12,509 nucleotides of DNA from Bacteroidales bacterium M2 (GTDB lineage: Bacteria; Bacteroidota; Bacteroidia; Bacteroidales; Muribaculaceae): assembly GCA_001689415.1 (NCBI GenBank), contig LUJM01000108.1:1-12509 (forward strand), given 5' to 3'. The notes below the pieces were generated by a model that saw only the letters and a program-made list of their open reading frames with translations, searched no databases and was not told where the DNA came from. Below are positions 7,492-12,509 of the stretch, piece by piece (positions within the stretch are counted from its first letter, which is position 1; the number at the start of each line of letters is the position of its first letter). The position numbers and the translations under genes are program-made.

Positions 7492-7967
7492 AAACAAAAC
7501 TCTTTATCCTCATTTGCGGCATCCTGACCCTGGCCACGACCGCCCAAAACACTACCCGCCGCGGGCTCAAGCCTGCCGCGGAGCCAAGTGCCATGGCTGC
7601 GGACAAAAAAGCGGCATTAACCGATACCGTAGTATCGCCCGAGGCGCATACAATCGACATCAATGGCTACGACAAGCCGCTGCGTTCGCGCCGCGAAACA
7701 TTCTTTGCCACCAACAACAGCAAGCGCACCACCGAGGCTATCGCAGTGACTATCACCTACTTCGACAAATCGCACCGCCAGCTCCACGAGCGCAAGGCAT
7801 CGCTGCCGCTGGTGATACCGGCAGGTGAAACCCGTCAGGCTTCTCTCAAGTCATGGGACCCGCAGCTGTCGTTTTACTATATCCGGTCATCGGCACCGGC
7901 AAGGGCCGAGCAGGCTACGCCATATGAGGTAAAAATAACTGTCGACACTATATTTTTTGCACGATGA
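7488..7967 (+). CDS. Exported small protein of unknown function
   Basis: A 159-residue periplasmic protein. I start it at the ATG at 7488 rather than an ATG at 7446 in the same frame. The 7488 start gives a clean signal peptide (MKTKLFILICGILTLATTAQ, cut near residue 20) and a 4-nt ATGA overlap with the upstream gene. The mature domain (about 55-157) reads as a small beta-sandwich, with INGYDKPLRSRRETFFATN (58-76), then TITYFD (88-93) and a conserved-looking SWDPQLSFYY (122-131). It resembles FxLYD-like or immunoglobulin-like periplasmic folds only in general style; I do not recognise the family. Its stop overlaps dtd by four bases. Confidence 0.75.
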   Translation: MKTKLFILICGILTLATTAQNTTRRGLKPAAEPSAMAADKKAALTDTVVSPEAHTIDINGYDKPLRSRRETFFATNNSKRTTEAIAVTITYFDKSHRQLHERKASLPLVIPAGETRQASLKSWDPQLSFYYIRSSAPARAEQATPYEVKITVDTIFFAR

Positions 7968-8416
7968 GAATAGTAGTACAACGAGTAAGCGAGGCTTCGG
8001 TGACAATCGACAATCAGCTTGTGAGCAGTATCGGCAAAGGCATGATGATACTGGTAGGTGTGGAGAATGGCGATACCGACGAAGATTGCCTGTGGCTTGC
8101 CTCCAAGGCTGCCAATCTGCGTATTTTCGATGACGAAGCAGGGGTGATGAACCGCTCGGTAGTTGATGTGGGCGGCGAGGTAATGGCTGTGAGCCAGTTT
8201 ACTCTCACGGCATCGACGCGCAAGGGCAACAGGCCGAGCTATATCCGCGCTGCCGGTCACGAGCTTGCCACGCGCCTTTACGAGTTGTTCAAGGCTGAAA
8301 TGGCCCGGCTCACCGGTAAAGCGGTAGCTGCAGGTGTATTCGGAGCCGACATGCAGGTGGCTCTCACCAATTCGGGCCCTGTGACTATAATTATCGACTC
8401 GCGACTGAAGGAGTAA
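7964..8416 (+). CDS. dtd: D-aminoacyl-tRNA deacylase
   Basis: A 150-residue cytoplasmic enzyme that hydrolyses D-aminoacyl-tRNA (and glycyl-tRNA-Ala) to keep the tRNA pool chirally clean. The two family motifs are intact: SQFTL at 77-81 (SQxxL) and NSGPVT at 136-141 (NxGPVT), which carries the Gly-cisPro element that rejects L-amino acids. The N-terminus MRIVVQRVSEASV is typical and length is exact for the family. Its ATG overlaps the preceding stop (ATGA), so it is translationally coupled to the exported-protein genes. This is a housekeeping enzyme riding in a cell-envelope operon. Confidence 0.97.
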   Translation: MRIVVQRVSEASVTIDNQLVSSIGKGMMILVGVENGDTDEDCLWLASKAANLRIFDDEAGVMNRSVVDVGGEVMAVSQFTLTASTRKGNRPSYIRAAGHELATRLYELFKAEMARLTGKAVAAGVFGADMQVALTNSGPVTIIIDSRLKE

Positions 8417-8472
8417 GCGCCCGAGGGTAAGAAACTCAAAACATTAGTTGCAGCCCGCAAAACCGAAGTAGA

Positions 8473-9183
8473 ATGAGATATATGCGCATATTTTTATTGT
8501 TCGTATCCATTGCGCTGCCTTTGTTGCTCAGTTCAGCCGAGCCCGAGGCCCTTGCCCGCAAGGCTGCGAGAGCATTTGAGTCGGAGGAATGGGCGAGCGC
8601 CCAGGCCCTCTACGGCCTTGTGACGGATGATTCGCCAACAGATGTCGATGCCCATGCCCGACTTATAACAGCGGCCCTGATGCGCGGAGATAGCACATCG
8701 GTGCCGGGCGCTGTAGAGCGGGCTCTTGCTGCCGGTGTGCCGTTGAGGGCATTGTTCGAAAATCTTAGGGCTGACCTCAGGAGTGCAAGCGGTTATGGAC
8801 TCTACGCCGACGCACTCGAAAGGGTTGCCAAAGACAAGCCCTATCTCCGGCGCCCAATAAGCGACTGTCTGCTTGACTATTATCTCGAACGACGCGACGG
8901 TACGAAGATCGAACGTTGTGCGCTGTACTTGCTGGCAGGGCTGCCTGATTCGCCGAAGTATCTCGAATCTCTGGGCTGGGGACTTCTCTACCAGGGCAAA
9001 ACTGACGAAGCAGAATCGGCATGGCGCAAGGCCCTAAAATCCGATGCCTGCAACACCGGTGTAATGATAGCCCTTGCCACACTTTTGGGCGATACGCCCG
9101 AGGCTGTCGAACTCCTGCACCGTGCCGACAGCATTTGCCCCTCCCCGGCAATAAAATCCCGCCTCTCCAAGCATAGCAAGTGA
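8473..9183 (+). CDS. Periplasmic TPR-repeat protein
   Basis: A 236-residue protein with a signal peptide (about 1-22, LLFVSIALPLLLSSA) and helical repeats. One TPR-like unit covers about 24-57 and a clear one covers 161-194 (YLESLGWGLLYQGKTDEAESAWRKAL). The middle is helical without a clean TPR consensus. It likely scaffolds protein contacts in the periplasm; partners unknown. It lies 56 nt after dtd with no obvious promoter or terminator between, so it may be the last gene of the menG operon. An alternative start at Met4 (8482) would only shorten the signal peptide. It marks the right edge of the GC-richer core segment. Confidence 0.8.
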   Translation: MRYMRIFLLFVSIALPLLLSSAEPEALARKAARAFESEEWASAQALYGLVTDDSPTDVDAHARLITAALMRGDSTSVPGAVERALAAGVPLRALFENLRADLRSASGYGLYADALERVAKDKPYLRRPISDCLLDYYLERRDGTKIERCALYLLAGLPDSPKYLESLGWGLLYQGKTDEAESAWRKALKSDACNTGVMIALATLLGDTPEAVELLHRADSICPSPAIKSRLSKHSK

Positions 9184-9358
9184 GAAGAAATGTTTGGTCT
9201 TTAACCAATCTAACACACGTTTGCTGGGTGGCAATAGTTCGGATTCAGTAATAGTTGATGAATATGTATTCAACAAAGAACATGGCTTAATCAGATATAC
9301 ACTCGATAATGGCGAAATATACACTCAAGTTGGGCTGGAAGACAACATCCGCCACTAA
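9182..9358 (+). pseudogene. Start-less 3' gene remnant
   Basis: The frame starting just past the TPR gene's end is open for 58 codons to the TAA at 9356-9358 and reads ...NSSDSVIVDEYVFNKEHGLIRYTLDNGEIYTQ.... It looks like a genuine soluble C-terminal domain (charged, strand-like, not low complexity) but has no ATG or GTG; the first possible starts are TTG codons at 9194 and 9218. The composition is AT-rich like the following accessory genes and unlike the core operon. I read it as the tail of a gene lost by deletion or recombination. It could instead be a small unrecognised gene with a TTG start. Confidence 0.4.
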
Positions 9359-9387
9359 TTTAAGATAAGGTAAAACCAGCACTCCAA

Positions 9388-9415
9388 CGATTTTACTCCA
9401 ATCGAACAAACACTA
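9388..9415 (+). repeat. 28-bp direct repeat, copy 1
   Basis: Identical over 28 bp to 9840-9867. It contains a short inverted repeat, CGATT (9388-9392) with AATCG (9400-9404). It ends 10 bp before the ATG of the first membrane-protein gene. Weaker similarity runs on for about 18 bp (..AA..AGA.TGAAC), so the true duplicated unit is longer than the perfect part. Confidence 0.85.
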
Positions 9416-9425
9416 TAGGAAGCAG

Positions 9426-9809
9426 ATGAACTGGGTATTGAAATTTATCAATAAGTTGGCTGATAATCTTTATTACGCCGTTTATGTCTTTTTAGAAGGA
9501 GTCTTTCACACAAGCAAGTCATGGCCGACAATAATTAGTGTGGCTGGGGTAATTGCTTTGATTATAAATTTCTTTTTAATCAGTTCAGTTTATGACTTTT
9601 GTCATAACTACAACATGCCTGAAAATACTTTTATCATATTGGATGGTTTGTTGTGTTTATCGCTAGACTATGGAGTATACAAATATTATTTGCGAAAGCA
9701 TTTAAGAATTGAACAGAGATATAAATCCGATAGCATAATAGTAAAAATAATTTATGGGGGCATCGCTGTTGCCTTAATATGCTTTTCCATGGCGTTTAGT
9801 ACGCGATAA
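9426..9809 (+). CDS. Small inner-membrane protein, function unknown
   Basis: A 127-residue protein with three predicted membrane segments (about 34-55, 68-88 and 104-125) and a basic cytoplasmic stretch between the second and third (YLRKHLRIEQRYKSD, 88-102). No family motif recognised. Coding is supported by the coherent hydrophobic layout and low AT-rich codon use shared with the next gene. The ATG at 9426 follows the 28-bp repeat by 10 bp. The same repeat stands before the next gene, so these two behave as a pair of cassettes. Small membrane proteins of this kind can be immunity or envelope-stress proteins, but nothing here shows that. Confidence 0.65.
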   Translation: MNWVLKFINKLADNLYYAVYVFLEGVFHTSKSWPTIISVAGVIALIINFFLISSVYDFCHNYNMPENTFIILDGLLCLSLDYGVYKYYLRKHLRIEQRYKSDSIIVKIIYGGIAVALICFSMAFSTR

Positions 9810-9839
9810 TTAGTGACATAAGTCAAACTCGTCCACCAG

Positions 9840-9867
9840 CGATTTTACTCCAATCGAACAAACACTA
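9840..9867 (+). repeat. 28-bp direct repeat, copy 2
   Basis: Second exact copy of the 9388-9415 element, 452 bp downstream. It ends 31 bp before the ATG of the second membrane-protein gene. The spacing equals one gene plus its leader, as expected if the repeat is the junction of duplicated or recombining gene units. Confidence 0.85.
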
Positions 9868-9898
9868 CAAGAATAGACATTGAACCATATTTACGCCC

Positions 9899-10408
9899 AT
9901 GAAAGCTTTGTTTTATATATTAAAAGCAATAATCATGATCAGCTTGATTGTTGTTTTTGTAACTTTAGGCTTTTATGAGTCTGGACCACTTGGCCTTTTT
10001 CAGCTTATTATCATATTGGTTGCTACTGCATTTATTGTTGCAAAACACGCTAAGTACAAATCATTTAACAATATAATATCTGATAAGGTAATGATATGTG
10101 CGGTTATAGCAATTGTATTTGTTTATCTAAATCAAATTGAATTTGATAAAAGGTCTCACAAGAATCTCGATGATTTATTAGGAACTGAGATAAAGGCAAA
10201 AATAGTCAAGGCCAATGTGTCAAGCTCTTTCGTTGATTTACAATTGTCAAATCATAAGCCGATTTCGTTTGGTACATCAAGGTCCTTGTGGTTTTCGAAT
10301 AATGAGGCTGTGGGCGATTCTGTATTTAAAGCCTCGGGGTCCGATACAATAAGCGTTAAGCATAACGGAGTTATAATAGATTTTGAAATATACAAGCCCG
10401 GCCATTAA
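9899..10408 (+). CDS. Membrane protein with soluble C-terminal domain
   Basis: A 169-residue protein with three membrane helices (about 5-25, 31-49, 62-78) and then a soluble domain (84-169). The domain has strand-rich features and a GDSVFKASGSDTISV segment (139-153). I have a general memory of small Bacteroidota membrane proteins with a GDSI.K..-type C-terminal domain, but cannot name a family. With an odd number of helices the domain would lie on the opposite side from the N-terminus, most likely the periplasm. The gene is AT-rich and follows the second 28-bp repeat. Function unknown; coding confidence good because length and domain layout are coherent. Confidence 0.65.
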   Translation: MKALFYILKAIIMISLIVVFVTLGFYESGPLGLFQLIIILVATAFIVAKHAKYKSFNNIISDKVMICAVIAIVFVYLNQIEFDKRSHKNLDDLLGTEIKAKIVKANVSSSFVDLQLSNHKPISFGTSRSLWFSNNEAVGDSVFKASGSDTISVKHNGVIIDFEIYKPGH

Positions 10409-10438
10409 AATAGCCTCATATTTTGCATACTTCTAAAA

Positions 10439-10470
10439 ATTGGAAGATTAGAATATTAACCCTATTTTTG
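10439..10470 (+). promoter_or_regulatory. Putative promoter of the exported-protein gene
   Basis: TATTTTTG at 10463-10470 fits the TAnnTTTG -7 consensus, with ATTG at 10439-10442 about 20 bp upstream as a loose -33 element. It lies 25 bp before the GTG at 10496. This supports the longer reading of the next gene, which begins at 10496 and not at 10607. Confidence 0.45.
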
Positions 10471-10495
10471 CAAAAGGAATATTAAGCAATTTATA

Positions 10496-11158
10496 GTGAA
10501 TACGACCCGGATATCAAACTATATTAGGGCATTAATTTTAGCCTTATTCATTATAGTACCTTCAATCACTTAAGCCGTAAATGATAAGATTGAAGTAAGT
10601 ATTCCTGTGGCAACGATTACTAATCAAAGTTTTCTGAATTATCTGAAACAATATATTATTCCGTTAGCCAAGGCTAATAATTATAATAAAAACAATGACT
10701 TGCTCTATCTGGAGTGCCGCCTTGGTGCGAATCCGTATACCAAGAAAAAAAGACAATATATAAAGCTGACGATCATTGCCGATTGCTATAATATAAGAGA
10801 AGATATGCTATCCGACGAAGACAAGAATTTGGCGGAGACAACTGTCGATGGGGTAACTTTTATTGTAGAAAATGCCAATAGTAATTTGTTCAAGCAGAAG
10901 GGCATGAGGACGTATCGCGTTTCCTCGGATATGAACCTAATTTTATGTGAGGCAAGTGCCACATGGTATTTCGTTTTAGATGATAAAACTTTTCGCTTAT
11001 ATGATTTTCGAGACGTTGATCTTTCTTGGCTTAAGAATAATGATCTAAAAACATTTCAAGAACAATTACAATATCCATATAAGCTGAAACAGCCCCAACT
11101 ACCACCTATAATCTTGAACAAAGACTATAAGAGTCAACTACCTACTCAAATCAAATAA
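10496..11158 (+). pseudogene. Exported protein with stop codon in signal peptide
   Basis: Starting at GTG 10496 the frame encodes a textbook signal peptide (MNTTRISNYIRALILALFII then VPSIT). It then meets TAA at 10571-10573 (codon 26), and continues in the same frame as AVNDKIEVSIPV... to the true stop at 11156-11158. The stop falls at the expected signal-peptidase site, where a residue such as Tyr or Gln would be expected. The downstream part (183 residues from GTG 10607) is a soluble domain with NQSFLNYLKQYIIPLAKANN near its start and a Pro-rich tail (KLKQPQLPPIIL). I recognise no family. Read as one gene it is 220 codons with a single nonsense change. A start at 10607 would make an unexported protein. 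Best read as a recently inactivated gene; a sequencing error or readthrough are alternatives. Confidence 0.65.
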
Positions 11159-11210
11159 TGCTCATACCCGCAAATACTCAAGGGTGCAAACGCCTGTGCC
11201 TTAGGCGAGA

Positions 11211-11233
11211 GCGTCGTCTCCGACGACTTTTTT
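11211..11233 (+). terminator. TCC-loop hairpin plus T-tract
   Basis: GTCGTC (11213-11218), loop TCC, GACGAC (11222-11227), then six T. It is an intrinsic-terminator layout 53 nt after the exported-protein gene and in its direction. The 23-base block 11211-11233 recurs exactly at 11589-11611. Confidence 0.65.
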
Positions 11234-11249
11234 CAGACTTGCGTTAGGA

Positions 11250-11270
11250 GCTTGACTCTCCGAGACAAGC
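11250..11270 (+). repeat. Further TCC-loop hairpin
   Basis: GCTTG (11250-11254) and CTC (11256-11258) pair with GAG (11262-11264) and CAAGC (11266-11270) around a TCC loop, with one A-A mismatch. It shares the loop and stem base of the repeat family but lacks a T-tract. Confidence 0.45.
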
Positions 11271-11400
11271 CACGGTTAGGCGATACTAACTCACAGATTA
11301 TCAACACCATATCAAACCACCCTCTCGTAGGGTCGCGGCACAATGCTGTTTACTTAAGTGGGTATTAAAAACTATTACCTAAACCTTAAACCAAGCATCT

Positions 11401-11421
11401 AAAAAAGTCCTCGGAGAGGAC
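11401..11421 (-). terminator. TCC-loop hairpin plus T-tract, minus strand
   Basis: On the minus strand this reads GTCCTC, TCC loop, GAGGAC, then six T (stem 11407-11421, T-tract from A6 at 11401-11406). It lies downstream of the SIMPL gene and in its direction. The third stem pair is C-G where the plus-strand copies have G-C, so pairing is kept while sequence changes. Confidence 0.55.
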
Positions 11422-11432
11422 GTGATTGTGGT

Positions 11433-11458
11433 TAACCCCACGATTTTTCGTGGGGTTA
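11433..11458. repeat. CCCCACGA/TCGTGGGG hairpin, copy 1
   Basis: A perfect 11-bp stem, TAACCCCACGA (11433-11443) with TCGTGGGGTTA (11448-11458), around a TTTT loop. It is adjacent to the minus-strand terminator at 11401-11421. Confidence 0.75.
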
Positions 11459-11478
11459 GACAACGCGCAACATGCTTG

Positions 11479-11531
11479 ATGTCCTCGGAGAGGACGCCGT
11501 ATGATATCTAAGGCGTCCTCTCCGAGGACAT
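11479..11531. repeat. Central 20-bp perfect inverted repeat
   Basis: ATGTCCTCGGAGAGGACGCC (11479-11498) is the exact reverse complement of 11512-11531, with a 13-nt spacer. Each arm also contains its own small GTCCTC/GAGGAC hairpin (11481-11495 and 11515-11529). The site can therefore fold as one long stem or as two short ones, and in duplex DNA could extrude as a cruciform. Confidence 0.85.
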
Positions 11532-11551
11532 TCTTTAAGGGGTGGTTCAAT

Positions 11552-11577
11552 ACCCCACGAAGCAAGCATCGTGGGGT
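11552..11577. repeat. CCCCACGA/TCGTGGGG hairpin, copy 2
   Basis: ACCCCACGA (11552-11560) pairs with TCGTGGGGT (11569-11577), a 9-bp stem with loop AGCAAGCA. It mirrors copy 1 across the palindrome centre. The CAAGCATCGTGGGG part also occurs, inverted, at 796-809. Confidence 0.7.
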
Positions 11578-11588
11578 TAACCATGATT

Positions 11589-11612
11589 GCGTCGTCTCCG
11601 ACGACTTTTTTT
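11589..11612 (+). terminator. TCC-loop hairpin plus T-tract, plus strand
   Basis: GTCGTC (11591-11596), TCC, GACGAC (11600-11605), then seven T. The unit matches 11211-11233 exactly over 23 bases and is the mirror partner of 11401-11421. Confidence 0.6.
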
Positions 11613-11714
11613 AGATTCCCGCACCGTGCATCTAACGACCCTTAAGCAAACAGCATCGTACATCTGCCCCTACGAAAGAGTGCGTTAACAACGCTGTGGA
11701 TTAGTATATTTATA

Positions 11715-11759
11715 ACCAAGGCCTGGCTCACCGCCAGGCCTTGGTGTTGTTTTTATTTG
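11715..11759 (+). terminator. Strong intrinsic terminator
   Basis: A perfect 13-bp stem, ACCAAGGCCTGGC (11715-11727) with GCCAGGCCTTGGT (11733-11745), a 5-nt TCACC loop, then a T-rich tail (GTTGTTTTTATTT). It stops plus-strand transcription reaching the SIMPL gene. As a hairpin 22 nt past the SIMPL stop it may also end the minus-strand message. Confidence 0.85.
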
Positions 11760-11766
11760 TATTTGT

Positions 11767-12471
11767 TTAGTCTTCGAGGTAGTAGGTGATGTAGGTTACT
11801 ACGCGTACGGTTTTGATTTGGGGGGTGTACTGGTCGCGGTTGTCGATAGAGAACTGGCCCTGCGATGCAGTCTTGATTTTGCCCAATTCGCTGTCGCTGT
11901 CCTGCGCGAATTTGTCGGCAGCCTGGCGGGCGTTAGATGTTGCCTCGGCTATCATCTCGGGTTTGATGCTGTTGAGGTCGGTGTACTCGTATGTTGTCTG
12001 GTAATTATAGTCACCTGCGACAATGGCAATGCCTTGGCGGAGCAGGTCGGTCTGCTTGTTGATAAGTTTGCGCACCTGGTCGACTTTGTCGCTTGTTACA
12101 ACGACTACGTTTGTCACCTGGTAGCGGTATCTCACATCCTGGTTGCCGTAGCGCTCAGCCGCCTGGTCGTAGACTTGGGGCGGGTTTACAGTGATATCGG
12201 TAGAGGCAAGGCCATTGGAAGTGAGGAAGTTGATGATAGCCTTGTTGTTTGATTCTATTTTAGAGTAGATCGACGTAAGGTCGTTGCCAACTTCCTTGGT
12301 CACGATAGGCCAAGTCACTTTGTTGGCCTGTACTTCTTTTTCGCATAGACCGCGCACGGTGACCACACGGTCGCGGTCGCTGAATCGGTCGATACCGCTC
12401 TTTAGGGCAAGGCCCAGGATTACGATTCCGACAGCAACAATCGCCGAGGAGATAATAAGTGATTTTTTCAT
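11767..12471 (-). CDS. Membrane-anchored SIMPL-domain protein (DUF541)
   Basis: A 234-residue protein with one N-terminal membrane helix (about 4-24) and a SIMPL/DUF541 domain covering most of the rest (about 35-232). The features I use are the opening RVVTVRGLCEKEV (35-47), the long helical KIESNNKAIINFLTSNGL (71-88), the DITVNPPQVYDQ segment (92-103), the RYRYQVTNVVVVTSDKVDQV stretch (114-133) and the AEATSNARQAADKFA helix (175-189). Known SIMPL proteins are periplasmic or outer-membrane-associated and form oligomers; their biochemical role is poorly defined. The gene is convergent to the accessory patch and separated from it by the palindromic spacer. The ATG at 12471 gives a proper anchor helix. 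I see no convincing TAnnTTTG promoter in the 38 bp left before the window edge. Confidence 0.85.
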   Translation of the reverse strand: MKKSLIISSAIVAVGIVILGLALKSGIDRFSDRDRVVTVRGLCEKEVQANKVTWPIVTKEVGNDLTSIYSKIESNNKAIINFLTSNGLASTDITVNPPQVYDQAAERYGNQDVRYRYQVTNVVVVTSDKVDQVRKLINKQTDLLRQGIAIVAGDYNYQTTYEYTDLNSIKPEMIAEATSNARQAADKFAQDSDSELGKIKTASQGQFSIDNRDQYTPQIKTVRVVTYITYYLED

Positions 12472-12509
12472 ATCGATTTGCTTTTTACAATAGTTCGTTA
12501 AAAAATTAT

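Larger units (their letters stand above)
11275..11717. repeat. About 440-bp imperfect palindrome
   Basis: The two halves are reverse complements over most of their length, centred near 11500-11505. Matched pairs from the outside in are: GGTTA 11275-11279 with TAACC 11713-11717; ATACTAAcTCACAG-like 11283-11296 with 11694-11707 (12 of 14); the CTC..CGTAGGG block 11322-11332 with 11667-11680; 11343-11358 with 11641-11656 (15 of 16); TCTAAAAAA plus hairpin 11398-11421 with 11591-11616; the TTAACCCCACGA block 11432-11443 with 11569-11580; and the exact 20-bp centre arms 11479-11498 with 11512-11531. The arms differ by small indels, consistent with an old inverted duplication. Confidence 0.8.
11159..11766. 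other. Gene-free 608-bp repeat-rich spacer
   Basis: There is no credible ORF between the convergent exported-protein gene (ends 11158) and the SIMPL gene (ends 11767, minus). The stretch contains a lone hairpin-T terminator (11211-11233), a large imperfect palindrome (about 11275-11717) with several nested hairpins, and a strong terminator (11715-11759). Each is listed separately. Confidence 0.85.

Noticed and set aside
11201..11620. CRISPR array
   Set aside because: The repeated units are short self-complementary hairpins in both orientations with uneven spacing and T-tracts; there are no regular unique spacers and no cas genes.
11275..11717. Insertion sequence or integron attC array
   Set aside because: No transposase or integrase gene lies in the window, and the hairpins lack the attC core-site layout. 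A MITE-like origin is left open as a finding only.

Overview
The window looks like a chromosomal segment of a gut-type Bacteroidales (order Bacteroidota). The evidence is a GH20 lipoprotein hexosaminidase, a phoH-purC pair, a DUF3078-type outer-membrane protein, promoter boxes of the Bacteroidota type (TAnnTTTG) and no useful Shine-Dalgarno sites. A Muribaculaceae-like host is my guess from codon use and protein flavour; the sequence does not prove it.

Layout. (1) 1-726 holds the 3' part of an RloB-like defence-associated gene whose frame carries a TGA near the left edge; it is broken or cut by the window. (2) 818-2437 (minus) is a secreted beta-N-acetylhexosaminidase lipoprotein. (3) A 277-bp divergent spacer with promoter boxes in both directions leads into a plus-strand housekeeping block: phoH, purC, then menG (demethylmenaquinone methyltransferase, TTG start), a DUF3078-like outer-membrane protein with an in-frame 27-bp tandem repeat, two small exported proteins of unknown function, dtd, and a periplasmic TPR protein. 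menG to dtd is a tight operon: one 3-nt gap, then overlaps of 1, 4 and 4 nt. (4) Just after the TPR gene stops (9183) the base composition turns visibly AT-rich. An accessory patch follows: a start-less gene remnant, two small membrane-protein genes each preceded by the same 28-bp repeat, and a gene for an exported protein whose signal peptide is cut by an in-frame TAA. (5) 11159-11766 has no gene. It is dominated by a roughly 440-bp imperfect palindrome (about 11275-11717) built from nested hairpins, followed by a strong terminator. (6) 11767-12471 (minus) is a membrane-anchored SIMPL-domain protein.

The most unusual signal is the palindromic intergenic repeat. Its small hairpins keep a TCC loop while stem bases change in pairs (GTCCTC/GAGGAC versus GTCGTC/GACGAC). 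They carry T-tracts like terminators and occur in both orientations. A diverged copy lies at 754-810, just downstream of the hexosaminidase gene and oriented with it. This looks like a dispersed, terminator-like intergenic repeat family placed at gene 3' ends. The second theme is decay: the RloB-like gene, the 9182-9358 fragment and the 10496-11158 gene all look broken, as expected of a turnover-prone accessory region beside a stable core operon.
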